A DNA stretch of 64,000 nucleotides from Parvularcula maris (GTDB taxonomy: Bacteria; Pseudomonadota; Alphaproteobacteria; Caulobacterales; Parvularculaceae): assembly GCF_024505085.1 (NCBI RefSeq), contig NZ_JANIBC010000001.1, forward strand, positions 124,001 through 188,000, in the 5' to 3' direction. Positions within the stretch are counted from its first letter, which is position 1. Every line of letters begins with the position of its first letter. This document shows, one piece after another, positions 26,995-35,775 of this stretch. Below the pieces are notes generated by a model that saw nothing but the letters and a program-made list of their open reading frames with translations, searched no databases and was not told where the DNA came from. Both the position numbers and the translations under genes were made by a program.

Positions 26995-27744
26995 ATGCCG
27001 CAGGAGAAGACCGTCCCGTTCGGCCAGCGCGACGTCGCACCGGAGGAGAAAGCGCCGCTCGTCGGCGAGGTCTTCCGCTCGGTGGCCACCAGCTACGACG
27101 TCATGAACGATCTCATGTCGGGCGGGATGCACCGTGTGTGGAAGTCCGTCACCATCGACCGCATGAACCCCCAGCCGGGTCACCATCTGATCGACGTAGC
27201 GGGCGGGACCGGCGACATCGCAGGCAGCTTTCTGGACCGGGCGAGCCTGCGCGAGCCTCGGGGGCGTAAGCCGGCCGACGCGGTGGTCTGCGACATCAAC
27301 CACGCGATGCTCAAAGCCGGGGCCGGGCGCTCTCCTGCCGCGCGCATCTGCGGGGATGCCGAGAGGCTGCCCTTCGCGGACCGTCTCTTCTCCCACTACT
27401 CGATCGGCTTCGGCATCCGCAACGTAACGGACAGGGCGGCGGCCTTGCGCGAGGCGCACCGGGTACTGGGGTATGGCGGCAGGCTCTTCGTGCTCGAGTT
27501 CAGCCAGCCCCCCCAGGACGGCTTCCGTACCCTCTACGACCGCTACTCGGACGTGGTGATCCCGCGCTTGGGAGAAGCCGTCGCCGGTGATCGGGAGAGC
27601 TACCAGTATCTCGTGGACTCCATCCGCCGCTTCCCCGGACCGGAAGCCCTTGCCCGCGAGATCGAGGAGGCGGGCTTCCGCCGGGTCCGGTTCGAGCGCT
27701 TCACCGGGGGGATCGCGGTCCTCCATATGGCCGCCAAGATCTGA
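26995..27744 (+). CDS. ubiE: Ubiquinone/menaquinone biosynthesis C-methyltransferase UbiE
   Basis: 249-residue class I SAM methyltransferase that C-methylates demethoxy-ubiquinol (and demethylmenaquinol where present). 'VFRSVATSYDVMNDLMSGGM' (about 25-44) and 'DVAGGTGDIAGSFL' (SAM motif I) are UbiE signatures, as are 'RNVTDRAAALREAHRVL' and 'GRLFVLEFSQP'. The stop overlaps the ubiB start by one base (TGATG), so the two form an operon for aerobic quinone synthesis, matching the respiratory sdh genes in this window. Confidence 0.97.
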   Translation: MPQEKTVPFGQRDVAPEEKAPLVGEVFRSVATSYDVMNDLMSGGMHRVWKSVTIDRMNPQPGHHLIDVAGGTGDIAGSFLDRASLREPRGRKPADAVVCDINHAMLKAGAGRSPAARICGDAERLPFADRLFSHYSIGFGIRNVTDRAAALREAHRVLGYGGRLFVLEFSQPPQDGFRTLYDRYSDVVIPRLGEAVAGDRESYQYLVDSIRRFPGPEALAREIEEAGFRRVRFERFTGGIAVLHMAAKI

Positions 27745-29249
27745 TGCTCCGGACCCTACGGAACTTCCTCCGCCTCCTCGGCGCGGGCTTCGTCCTGGCG
27801 CGGCACGATGCGCTGATCCCGCGCGAGTTCGATCACCAGGTGCCCCCTGGGGTGCGGCTCTTCGGCTGGCTGACCAGGATCGGTACGCGGACGAAAGGGC
27901 GAAGGCCAGGACAGCGCCTCGCCGATGCCCTGGCGGGACAGGGACCGGCCTACGTGAAGTTCGGCCAGCTCCTGGCGACCAGGCCGGACATTGTCGGCGC
28001 TGAGATCGCGGGCGACCTCGGCAGGCTTCAGGACAGGATGCCCCCCTTCCCCCTAAACGAGGCCAGGGAGGAGATCAGCCGTACCTTGATGCGGCCGGTG
28101 GACGAGCTGTTCCAGTCCCTGTCCGAGCCCGTGGCCGCCGCCTCCATCGCGCAGGTCCATCAGGGGGTGACGACGGACGGCAGGAAGGTGGCAGTCAAGG
28201 TGCTCCGCCCACGTATCGAACGCAAGGCCAAGCGCGAGTTCGAGGTCTTGGCCCTCGGTGCGCGCATCGTGGAGGCCGTCGTGCCCGCCTCGCGGAGGCT
28301 CGAGCCGCGCAAGTTCATCGAGACCCTGAGGCACAGCTCCGAACTCGAGCTCGATCTGCGGCTCGAAGGGGGCTCCGCCTCGGAGCTGAAGGAGAACCTG
28401 CGTGGTTTCTCCGGCGTGGTGGTGCCAGAGGTCGACTGGCAGCGGACGGCGCGCCGCGTCCTGACCACCGAGTGGGTGGAGGGGGTGCCGGTCTCGGACC
28501 CAGAGAGCCTTGCCCGAACGACGGCGGACCGGCGGGCGCTGGCGGTGACGGCCATGCGCTGCTTCCTCACCCAGGCTCTGGACCACGGCTTCTTCCACGC
28601 CGACATGCATCAGGGGAACCTGTTCGTGGACGGGCAGGGGAGGCTGGTCCTCGTCGACTTCGGGATCATGGGCCGCCTCGACCGGCGGGCGCGCCGCGCC
28701 TTTGCCGAGATCATCTACGGTTTCATCAGCCGCGACTACATGCGCGCGGCCAAAGCCCATTTCGACGCGGGCTACGTGCCCGAGCACTTCAACGTCGAGG
28801 CCTTCGCCACGGCGCTCAGGGCCGTGGGCGAGCCGATCTTCGGCAAGAAGGCGGACGAGCTTGACATGTCGCGCGTGCTGCAGCAGCTCTTCGACGTCAC
28901 CGACGTCTTCGACATGCATCTGAGGCCCGAGCTGGTGCTCCTGCAGCGGACCATGGTGGTGGTGGAGGGGGTGGCGCGGGTCCTCGACCCCGAGATCGAC
29001 CTCTGGGACACCGCAGAGCCCATCGTCCGCGACTACGTGAAAAGAGAGGTCGGCGCGAGGGCCATCCGTGAGCAGATCAAGGAGAACGGCGCTTCGGCGG
29101 CCAAGCTGTTCGAGCACTTCCCCGAGTTCGCCGACGCGGCGAGCCGGCTCGCTTCCGATCTCAGCGAGGGCGGCATCAGCCTGTCCGACGACACGATCGT
29201 CAGGCTGGCCAGGGCGCTCAAGGGCAAGCCCCTGGATCAGCAGCGCTAG
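27744..29249 (+). CDS. ubiB: UbiB-family atypical kinase/ATPase, lacking C-terminal membrane helices
   Basis: 501 residues. The KxGQ motif is in 'AYVKFGQLLATRPDI' (about 70-84), the Ala-rich loop replacing the P-loop in 'VAAASIAQVHQG' (about 131-142), the VAIK-type lysine in 'KVAVKVLRPRI', and the catalytic and DFG regions in 'HADMHQGNLFVDG' and 'VLVDFGIMGRLD'. UbiB assists coenzyme Q synthesis, probably by extracting hydrophobic precursors from the membrane. Many homologues end in two membrane helices; this one ends in an amphipathic 'GGISLSDDTIVRLARALKG' with no hydrophobic stretch long enough to span. Confidence 0.94.
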   Translation: MLRTLRNFLRLLGAGFVLARHDALIPREFDHQVPPGVRLFGWLTRIGTRTKGRRPGQRLADALAGQGPAYVKFGQLLATRPDIVGAEIAGDLGRLQDRMPPFPLNEAREEISRTLMRPVDELFQSLSEPVAAASIAQVHQGVTTDGRKVAVKVLRPRIERKAKREFEVLALGARIVEAVVPASRRLEPRKFIETLRHSSELELDLRLEGGSASELKENLRGFSGVVVPEVDWQRTARRVLTTEWVEGVPVSDPESLARTTADRRALAVTAMRCFLTQALDHGFFHADMHQGNLFVDGQGRLVLVDFGIMGRLDRRARRAFAEIIYGFISRDYMRAAKAHFDAGYVPEHFNVEAFATALRAVGEPIFGKKADELDMSRVLQQLFDVTDVFDMHLRPELVLLQRTMVVVEGVARVLDPEIDLWDTAEPIVRDYVKREVGARAIREQIKENGASAAKLFEHFPEFADAASRLASDLSEGGISLSDDTIVRLARALKGKPLDQQR

Positions 29250-29253
29250 AGCC

Positions 29254-29340
29254 AATTCCGATCGAATTGTCTCTAGGTTCTTTTCGGTGGTCGCACTTTC
29301 TAACGCCCAACCGGTATCCACTTGGTCGGAAAGTGCTCTA
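29254..29340. repeat. Family E imperfect palindrome (alphaproteobacterial AGAGC..GCTCT type)
   Basis: Begins GCCAATTCCGATCGAATTG and closes with CGGAAAGTGCTCTA. This resembles a dispersed repeat frequent in Rhizobiales-like genomes whose ends read AGAGCAATTCCGATC and TGCTCT. Only one copy is visible in the window. It lies between convergent ubiB and the outer-membrane protein gene. Confidence 0.55.
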
Positions 29341-29345
29341 GCGCA

Positions 29346-29374
29346 TAAAAAAGCGGCGCCGCGAGGGCGTCGCT
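29346..29374 (-). terminator. Rho-independent terminator of the outer-membrane protein gene
   Basis: On the minus strand AGCGACGCC-CTCGC-GGCGCCGCT forms a 9-base stem with one A-C mismatch and a 5-base loop, followed by TTTTTT. It starts 25 bases after the stop codon of the barrel protein gene. Confidence 0.85.
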
Positions 29375-29398
29375 CTCTTCATCACTTCGAAGCGGAAC

Positions 29399-30178
29399 TT
29401 AGAAGGAGACGCGGTAGCCGATCTCGGCGATGAACTGATCGACATCGACGTCGAGATCGCTGTCGAGGCCGAGCGTGCCGCCGGTGGAGACCTCAGCGGT
29501 CTGAGCACCGCGGTAGCGGAAGCCGGCGTGAAGGACGCGGGTATCGGTCAGGTCGTAGTCCACACCGAGCATGGCCTGGTAGGCGAAGTTCACCTCGTCA
29601 TCGTCGACGAAGTCGAGACCGGACGGATCGTACTCGACATTGATGCGCATGACGCCAATGCCGACGCCGACATAGGGGTGCACGCGCTCGTTCGGCACGG
29701 TGATGTCGTAGTAGCTGTTCACCATGGCGGCGATGGTAGTCACTTCGCCTTGGGCATCCTCGAGGACGCGGCCGATGGTTACGCCGACTTCGTCTTCCGC
29801 GCCGAGCAGCGCGCCGACATCGAGGCCGGACAGGTCTGCGCCGAGAGCCTGAAGGTCGTCATGGTCCTGGACGTCGTTGCGCGAGTAGCTGAACTCGAGC
29901 TCGGAGCGGAACGGGCCGTAGCTCGTGGTCTTGCCGATGGCGAGCGAGAAGAAGCCGCCGATCTCGAAGTCGCTTTCGAAGCGGTAGGCCGCGTCGCTGG
30001 TCAGGGTGCCTTGGTCGAGGCCCAGAACGAAGTTCTCGTTCACGTCGCCCGAGTTCGAGCTGTCGCCCATGAACACGGCGCCCACGTTACCCTGGATATA
30101 GTAGTCCTGAGCCTGCGCGGTAGAACCAGCGACCAGGGCCGCGCCCGCGACCGTTGCGAGCATCACATATTTCGGCAT
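29399..30178 (-). CDS. Outer-membrane beta-barrel protein
   Basis: 259 residues. Signal peptide MPKYVMLATVAGAALVAGST with cleavage after AQA. The mature part alternates hydrophobic and polar residues in about eight strands and ends in 'FIAEIGYRVSF', the terminal-Phe signal recognised by the BAM complex. 'HPYVGVGIGVMRINVEY' and 'YQAMLGVDYDLTDTRVLHAG' are typical of the OmpA-like/OmpW-like small barrel group (surface antigen Msp4 type). Acidic extracellular loops contain an unusual run of Asp. Probably an abundant surface protein: the ribosome binding site is strong and a terminator follows. Confidence 0.88.
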   Translation of the reverse strand: MPKYVMLATVAGAALVAGSTAQAQDYYIQGNVGAVFMGDSSNSGDVNENFVLGLDQGTLTSDAAYRFESDFEIGGFFSLAIGKTTSYGPFRSELEFSYSRNDVQDHDDLQALGADLSGLDVGALLGAEDEVGVTIGRVLEDAQGEVTTIAAMVNSYYDITVPNERVHPYVGVGIGVMRINVEYDPSGLDFVDDDEVNFAYQAMLGVDYDLTDTRVLHAGFRYRGAQTAEVSTGGTLGLDSDLDVDVDQFIAEIGYRVSF

Positions 30179-30396
30179 CTTGTCCTCCTCAAACGCCCCC
30201 TGCCGGGTTACGGGCGCTGCAAAACCTTGCGCCCATCAACCGGCGCACCACGGATAAAGCCTTCAACGTTGCGCATTCAAGACAGTTCCCGCAACTGATC
30301 TGCGGAATCAGGCGAATTAGGCAAAAAGGCAACAGAGGAGCGCAGCATGGTTACCGCGCCAGCGTTGCCTTTCATGCCGGTGGAGATGGTAAACGG

Positions 30397-31620
30397 ATGC
30401 AGGAGCGAGAGCAGCCCATAGGCGCTGAACGCCGCGTACTTCTTGTGGTTGGCGGGGGTATCGCCGCCTACAAGGCGCTGGAGCTGGCGCGCGAACTCGG
30501 CAAGCGGGGCGTGCAGGTGACGCCGCTCTTAACCAAAGGGGGGGCTGAATTTATCACCCCACTGTCGCTTTCAGGTCTCACTGGAAACAAGTGCTACACC
30601 GACCTCTTCTCCCTCACCGACGAGGTCGAGATGGGCCATATCGAGCTCTCGCGCTCCGCCGATCTCGTTCTGGTTGCACCGGCCACGGCCAATATCCTCG
30701 CCAAGGCCGCTGGCGGGATCGCCGACGACCTCGCCACCACCATGCTCCTCGCCACCGACAAGCCGGTGATGTTCGCCCCGGCCATGAACGTGAAGATGTG
30801 GGAGCACGCCGCGACAAGGCGCAACATCGCCCAGCTCAAGGAAGACGGCTGCCGCTTCGTCGGCCCCGACGAGGGCGCCATGGCCTGCGGCGAGTGGGGG
30901 GAGGGGCGCTTCGCCGAGCCCTCCGTCATCGCCGACGCCGCCGAGAAGCTGCTGCCTGCGCCGGGTGGTCCCTTGCGCGGCAAGAGGATCGTCATCACCG
31001 CCGGCCCCACCCACGAGCCCCTCGATCCCGTCCGCTTCATCGGCAACCGCTCCTCGGGCAAGCAGGGCTACGCCATCGCCGCCGCCTGCCGCCGGGCGGG
31101 GGCGGAGGTGACGGTGGTCAGCGGCCCCGTCTCGCTCCCCGCCCCCTCCGGCTGCGAGATGGTGCGGGTCGAGACCGCGCGTCAGATGCTCGCTGCCTGC
31201 GAGGAGCTGATGCCCTCCGACGTCTTCATCGCCTGCGCCGCGGTGGCCGACTACCGCCCGGCCCTTGAGACCAAGCACAAGGTCAAAAAGGAGCGCGGCG
31301 GGCTGACGGCCATCGACCTGATCGAGAACCCCGACATCCTGCGCGAGATCGCCTCCAGATCCGCGAACCGCCCTGGACTGGTCATCGGTTTCGCCGCCGA
31401 GACGGACGACGTTCTCGGCCACGCCGAGAGCAAGATGAAGCGAAAGGGCTGCGACTGGATCGTGGCCAACGACGTCTCGCCGGGGCGCCCCGCCATGGGC
31501 GGCGATCAGAACGAGGTGACGGTGCTCGGCTTCGAAGGCGACAAGACCCTGCCTCTGATGAGCAAGGATGCGCTCGGCGACATGCTGGCGGCGATGATCG
31601 GCCGGGCGCTCGGCGGCTAG
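30397..31620 (+). CDS. coaBC: Bifunctional phosphopantothenoylcysteine decarboxylase / phosphopantothenate-cysteine ligase
   Basis: 407 residues from ATG 30397 (GGTGGAGATGG upstream; earlier in-frame starts are non-homologous). CoaC half: FMN flavoprotein start 'VLLVVGGGIAAYKALELA', 'LVLVAPATANILAKAAGGIA', 'APAMNVKMWEH' and the catalytic Cys in 'GAMACGEWGEGR'. CoaB half: 'VITAGPTHEPLDPVRFIGNR', 'AAVADYRP' and the lysines of 'KHKVKKE' that bind CTP. It converts 4'-phosphopantothenate and cysteine to 4'-phosphopantetheine for coenzyme A. Confidence 0.97.
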   Translation: MQEREQPIGAERRVLLVVGGGIAAYKALELARELGKRGVQVTPLLTKGGAEFITPLSLSGLTGNKCYTDLFSLTDEVEMGHIELSRSADLVLVAPATANILAKAAGGIADDLATTMLLATDKPVMFAPAMNVKMWEHAATRRNIAQLKEDGCRFVGPDEGAMACGEWGEGRFAEPSVIADAAEKLLPAPGGPLRGKRIVITAGPTHEPLDPVRFIGNRSSGKQGYAIAAACRRAGAEVTVVSGPVSLPAPSGCEMVRVETARQMLAACEELMPSDVFIACAAVADYRPALETKHKVKKERGGLTAIDLIENPDILREIASRSANRPGLVIGFAAETDDVLGHAESKMKRKGCDWIVANDVSPGRPAMGGDQNEVTVLGFEGDKTLPLMSKDALGDMLAAMIGRALGG

Positions 31621-31687
31621 GCTGCTGTTTCTCAGCCTTGTGCCCGCCCCCCTCCGTCGTCCAGCCTGACGGAAAAGGGAGAGCGAC

Positions 31688-32092
31688 ATGGCAAGGATCG
31701 TCGGACTAGGCGGGGTCTTCTACAAGGCGAAGGACCCCGAAGCACGAAAGGCCTGGTACCGGAAGCATCTCGGCCTCCATGGCGGCGACGGCTATCCCGG
31801 CGTGGAGATGCGCTGGCGCCGCCCCGACGCCCCTGACCACCAGGAGATGTCGCTCGTCTCCTTCTTCCCGACCGACACGGACTATCTCGGCGACAAAGGC
31901 CACCCCTTCATGCTGAACTTCGTCGTCGAGGACATTGAGGGCTTCGCAAGCAAGCTGAAGGCGGAGGGTGTCGAGGTCAGCGACATCGTCGACGAGGGCT
32001 ACGGCAAGTTCGCCTGGTTCAGCGACCCCGACGGCATCAAGATTGAGATCTGGGAGCCCGCCCAGCCCATGCCGGATCTGCCTACGCCCTAG
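31688..32092 (+). CDS. VOC family protein
   Basis: 134 residues with a glyoxalase-like fold: 'LGGVFYKAKDPEARKAWYRK' (about 7-26) opens the first module, 'LNFVVEDIEGFASKLKAEGV' the second, and 'FSDPDGIKIEIWEP' (about 112-125) closes it with a probable Glu ligand. The substrate is unknown. It starts 67 bases after coaBC and may be in its transcript. The last four bases overlap the convergent PhoD-like gene. Confidence 0.88.
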   Translation: MARIVGLGGVFYKAKDPEARKAWYRKHLGLHGGDGYPGVEMRWRRPDAPDHQEMSLVSFFPTDTDYLGDKGHPFMLNFVVEDIEGFASKLKAEGVEVSDIVDEGYGKFAWFSDPDGIKIEIWEPAQPMPDLPTP

Positions 32093-33219
32093 AAAGCGAT
32101 TTGCTTCACCCTTAAGGCTTCACCGGACATGCCGCGTACGGAGAGGCGGACCGTGCTCGCCTGCCAGTCGATCTCCATCTCGCCGAAGTTCTCGACATAG
32201 ACGGGCAGCCCCTGCCGGTAGGGACCGGGCTCATGGGCGGTCTCGCCGCGCCGCGTGCGACCGGCGCTCTGCGGTGCGTTCAGCGAGGACGCCGTCATCT
32301 CGTGCAGGGTGAAGGGCAGCACATCCTCACGGGCGTAGAGCCCGCCTAGGTGACGGTCGCCGGAGACGGCGACGATGTTGGTAGCGCCGCTCTCTTCGAT
32401 GATGCCGTAGAGCCTCTCGCGGGCGCCGGGGAGGGTCCGCCACGCCTCCCAGCCGTGCCCCTCGGCGAGGATCTGGATCGAGCTGACCAGCACACGGAGG
32501 TCGGCGGGCTCGCGCAGCACCTCGGCCAGCCAGGCCTCCTGTACCGCGCCAAGCATCTGCGCACCCGGATCGTCCTTGGGCAGGTAGCGCTCCTTCCCCG
32601 GCGCGCCCCGCTCGTCGGTGGCGAGGAGGTCGTCGCGGAAGTAGCGTGTATCGAGGAGGATGATCTGCACACGCTGACCTTCGGGACCATAGGTCTTGGC
32701 CGTGTAGACCCCCTCGCGCGAGCGCCGCTCGTCATTCGGGTCGATGTCCCAGGCCCGCATGTAGATGTCTTCGGCAACCTCCTTACGCGGGTAGCTGCCG
32801 CCCTGATCGTTGAGGCCGTAATCGTGATCGTCCCAGACCGTCAGCATGGGCACGGTCTTGCGAAGCGCGGTGAACTCCTCATGCTGACCGAGCGTGTTGT
32901 AAGCCTCGACCAGCTCGGTCATCCTCGCATCACCTAGGTCGCGCACATCGCCGTAGACATTGTCGCCCAGCATCACAGCGAGATCAGGCTGCTGCTCCGC
33001 CATCGCAGCCAGAATAGGCGCGGGCTCCTTCTGACGCAGGCAGGAGCCGAACACGATCCGGCTCATCGGCGCGCTCTCCGGCGCTGCCAGCAGCGCCATG
33101 GGCTCGACCCTCTCCCATGGCGCCCTCTCGCGCGTGTCGATTTCGAGATCGACATCGCCGCGCACGACGCAGGCGGAGAGAAGGGGCAGGAGGGCGGCGG
33201 CGGCAAGGAGGCGTGTCAT
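32089..33219 (-). CDS. PhoD-like alkaline phosphatase/phosphodiesterase lipoprotein
   Basis: 376 residues. The N-terminus MTRLLAAAALLPLLSAC is a lipoprotein signal. The metallophosphatase core shows 'RIVFGSCLRQ', 'AVMLGDNVYGD' (about 83-93), 'VWDDHDYGLND' (about 128-138), 'LLDTRYFRDD' and 'AVSGDRHLGGLY' (about 284-295), matching the PhoD family that binds Fe/Ca at the active site. Likely action: release of phosphate from phosphodiesters or phospholipids in the periplasm. It is one of a run of exported hydrolases on this strand. Confidence 0.92.
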   Translation of the reverse strand: MTRLLAAAALLPLLSACVVRGDVDLEIDTRERAPWERVEPMALLAAPESAPMSRIVFGSCLRQKEPAPILAAMAEQQPDLAVMLGDNVYGDVRDLGDARMTELVEAYNTLGQHEEFTALRKTVPMLTVWDDHDYGLNDQGGSYPRKEVAEDIYMRAWDIDPNDERRSREGVYTAKTYGPEGQRVQIILLDTRYFRDDLLATDERGAPGKERYLPKDDPGAQMLGAVQEAWLAEVLREPADLRVLVSSIQILAEGHGWEAWRTLPGARERLYGIIEESGATNIVAVSGDRHLGGLYAREDVLPFTLHEMTASSLNAPQSAGRTRRGETAHEPGPYRQGLPVYVENFGEMEIDWQASTVRLSVRGMSGEALRVKQIAF

Positions 33220-33248
33220 GCCGCCCGCCCTAGCTCTCCTTTATGACA

Positions 33249-34655
33249 CTATTCCGACGCTTGCGGCTGGGCTTGCGCCCGGAAGCCGCCGGGCGTGTTG
33301 GCCGCCATCCAGGTGAAGGCAGCGTAGACCGCGACGTTCTGGGCCAGCTCGTCCTCGTCGATCTTGTCCAACGTGTCGTCAGCGGTGTGGTGGAGGTCGA
33401 AATAGTCCCAGCCGTTCTGGCGCAAGGTCACCACCGGCACGCCTGCCGCGGCCAGAGGTGAGACGTCTGGTCCGCCGCTCGCCTGGTTGTTGCCGAGCGC
33501 CACACCAGCGCGGGCCAGCACACGGATCATCTGCTGACGGAGCGGCAGCTTGTCCTCGCCGAAGCGCGTATCCATCTGCCAGATCTCGCGGGCGCCGAAG
33601 TCGCTCTCGGCAGCCATGGCGTGAAGCGGCAGCTCGTCCCGGTGCGCCTCGGCATAGGCGCGGGCGCCTAGAAGGCCCACCTCCTCCGCCCCCCAATAGA
33701 CGAGGCGGATGGTGCGAAGCGGCTTCTCGCCGGTCTCGCTGACATGGTCGAGGATCAGCTTGGCCGCCCCCGTGGTGATGCCCACGCCTGCGCCGTCGTC
33801 GATGGCGCCGGTGCCGAGGTCCCAGCTATCGAGGTGCCCGCCGATGACGACGATCTCGTCCGTCTGCCCCTTGATCTCGGCGATGACATTGCCCGAGGTG
33901 ACCTCGCGCTTGGTCTTGACGCCGATGTCCAGGCTCACCGTGACCGGCCCCAGCTCCATGGCGCGGGCCAGTTGCTCCGCATCGGGAAAGCTGAGCGCCG
34001 CCGCCGGGATCTTCGCGTCTTCATCTGCATAGCGCATGGCGCCGGTATGGGGGAAGCGGTGCCGGTCCGTGCCCACCGAGCGGATCAGCGCCGCCGCCGC
34101 GCCCCTTTTCGCTCCCTCATTGGCGGCGCCCGAACGCTTGCGCACCGCGACGCCGTAGCCCGAGCCGTCCTGGGTACGGGTCATGCCCTCGTCCACGAAG
34201 ACGATCTTGCCGCGGAGCGAGCCGTCCATCGGCGCTTCGATCAGATCGTCGAGGCTTTCGAAGCGCACCACCTCGCCTGACACCCCGCCGCGCCCCGTGC
34301 CGATGGAGCCGCCGAGCGCTGTGATCTCCAGCTCCTGAGGGAAGGGCGTCTCGATGGCCGCGTATTCGTAGCTGCGTTCCCAATAGGGCATGGTAAAGGT
34401 CTCGGTACGGACGTTCGAGAAGCCGAGTTCCTCGAGGTAGCCCTCAGCCCATTCGCGTGCCCGTTCCTCGGCCTCCGAACCGCCGAGCCTCGCCCCCACG
34501 CGGGTGGTGAGCTGTTTGACGGTCTCATAGCCGACGCTGTCCTCCATCCCCGCTTCGAGCAGCGCCTCGGCCTCTTCGCGCACCTCGTCCGGAATGGTCT
34601 GCGCCTGGGCAGCGGTAAGGCAGAGGGCGGAGGCGGCGAGGAGCAAACGTTTCAT
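33249..34655 (-). CDS. M28 family zinc aminopeptidase/carboxypeptidase, secreted
   Basis: 468 residues with signal peptide MKRLLLAASALCLTAAQAQ. A protease-associated domain (about 130-235, 'LRGKIVFVDEGMTR...AAAALIRSVG') is inserted before the peptidase core. Zinc ligands are in 'VIGGHLDSWDLGTGAIDDGAG' split across His and Asp (His about 272, Asp about 283), 'YWGAEEVGLLGARAY' (catalytic Glu, Glu ligand), 'AESDFGA' and 'FDLHHTADDTLDKID' (last His). Domain order fits plasma glutamate carboxypeptidase-like M28 enzymes. It starts 30 bases upstream of the PhoD-like gene, so the two probably share a transcript. Confidence 0.93.
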   Translation of the reverse strand: MKRLLLAASALCLTAAQAQTIPDEVREEAEALLEAGMEDSVGYETVKQLTTRVGARLGGSEAEERAREWAEGYLEELGFSNVRTETFTMPYWERSYEYAAIETPFPQELEITALGGSIGTGRGGVSGEVVRFESLDDLIEAPMDGSLRGKIVFVDEGMTRTQDGSGYGVAVRKRSGAANEGAKRGAAAALIRSVGTDRHRFPHTGAMRYADEDAKIPAAALSFPDAEQLARAMELGPVTVSLDIGVKTKREVTSGNVIAEIKGQTDEIVVIGGHLDSWDLGTGAIDDGAGVGITTGAAKLILDHVSETGEKPLRTIRLVYWGAEEVGLLGARAYAEAHRDELPLHAMAAESDFGAREIWQMDTRFGEDKLPLRQQMIRVLARAGVALGNNQASGGPDVSPLAAAGVPVVTLRQNGWDYFDLHHTADDTLDKIDEDELAQNVAVYAAFTWMAANTPGGFRAQAQPQASE

Positions 34656-34746
34656 GGGAGAGGTGTCCGCGTCTGAGGGGCCGGGGTCAAGGGTTCCTCT
34701 GAACCACCGCTATCGCGGACAAAAGTATTACGACAGAGGCTATAGC

Positions 34747-34858
34747 GTCATCCCGGCCGTAGCGAAGCGGAGAGCCGGGACCCATGGACCTTCATTCCGC
34801 AACCCATGACGGTCCAGTTCATAGATCCCGGATAAGCCTGACGGCTTTCCAGGATGAC
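34747..34858. repeat. Family B repeat, copy B1
   Basis: Ends are GTCATCCCGG and CAGGATGAC. Inside are AGCCGGGACCCATGGACC and GGTCCAGTTCATAGATCCCGG, which pair. It lies at the 3' side of the esterase gene, upstream of the M28 gene. Related copies: 38044-38179, 44604-44716, 49760-49880. Confidence 0.82.
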
Positions 34859-34886
34859 GGAGGTTGAGAACCTCCGAACATACCCC

Positions 34887-35723
34887 TCACTCGCCTTCGA
34901 AAAACGCCTTCATATCTGCGACCACCGGCGCTTTCTTCGTGAGCGGCACGGCAACGATGATCTCGATATGGTCGATGCCGTCATAGACCACCGATCTTGT
35001 GCGGATGCCCTGCTCCGACAGCAGTGCCTCCATTCTAGCGGCGTTGCGCGGATGGACCACCTCGTCATCGGCGCCGTGCAGGAAGAGCATGGGCGGGGTA
35101 TCGGCGGTGACGCGGTTCACCGGCTGGGTCGCTTCGAGGTCCTTCGCACTGCCGAAGGCTGCCTTGGTGACCCTCCCATCGAGGGGCAGGAAGTCGTAAG
35201 GCCCCGCCAGCCCCGCCACGGCGTCGATAATCGCCGGGCTCTTGCCCTCCGCTTCCAGAAACTCCGGCGCCGCGGCCACCTGCACCGCGTTATAGGCGCC
35301 CGCGGAGTGGCCCGCGAGGAACAGGCGCTCGGGGTCGCCGCCCCAGCGCCCAGCGTTCTCGTGCACGAAGGCGACGGCCTTGGCGGTGTCGGCCATGAAC
35401 GCGTCATAATCGTGCTCCGGCGCTAGGCGGTAATTGATGACGGCGGTCACATAGCCCTCGGCAGCGAACCTTCGCCCCAGCCAGGGGTAGTCGTCCTTGC
35501 TGCCGGTCTCCCAGGAGCCGCCATGGATGAAGACGAGGACCGGGTGGGGGCCTTCCGCCGACGGTGTGTAGACATCGAGCCTTTGCCTTTCGAGCCCGCC
35601 GTAAGCGATGTCACGCTCCACCTCCCACTGGCCGCGCAGCTTGGGCGCGTAGGCGTCGAGGAGCTGCGGCCCCGAACAGGCGGTGAGGAACAGGGCTAGG
35701 GCGGGGAGAAGTGAAAGACGCAT
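34887..35723 (-). CDS. Alpha/beta hydrolase lipoprotein (carboxylesterase, BD-FAE-like)
   Basis: 278 residues. MRLSLLPALALFLTACSG is a lipoprotein signal. Oxyanion motif 'VLVFIHGGSWETGSK' (about 64-78), nucleophile elbow 'GHSAGAYNAV' (Ser about 141), acid in 'LHGADDEVV' and histidine in 'GIDHIEII'. The HGGxW variant is typical of the feruloyl-esterase-like and kynurenine-formamidase-like group. The substrate is probably an ester; its identity is open. It belongs to the minus-strand series of exported hydrolases. Confidence 0.9.
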   Translation of the reverse strand: MRLSLLPALALFLTACSGPQLLDAYAPKLRGQWEVERDIAYGGLERQRLDVYTPSAEGPHPVLVFIHGGSWETGSKDDYPWLGRRFAAEGYVTAVINYRLAPEHDYDAFMADTAKAVAFVHENAGRWGGDPERLFLAGHSAGAYNAVQVAAAPEFLEAEGKSPAIIDAVAGLAGPYDFLPLDGRVTKAAFGSAKDLEATQPVNRVTADTPPMLFLHGADDEVVHPRNAARMEALLSEQGIRTRSVVYDGIDHIEIIVAVPLTKKAPVVADMKAFFEGE

Positions 35724-35775
35724 GAGGGAACCCTGGCCGCTGATGCCCGCCGCTGCAAGGGCGCGGCAGGCCTTC

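Noticed and set aside
26647-27726. 359-residue minus-strand frame opposite ubiE
   Set aside because: Antisense shadow of ubiE extended into the non-coding gap; Arg/His/Val-rich and without motifs.
28053-29321. 422-residue minus-strand frame opposite ubiB
   Set aside because: Shadow of ubiB; Leu/Glu/Val-rich with no start signal or motif.
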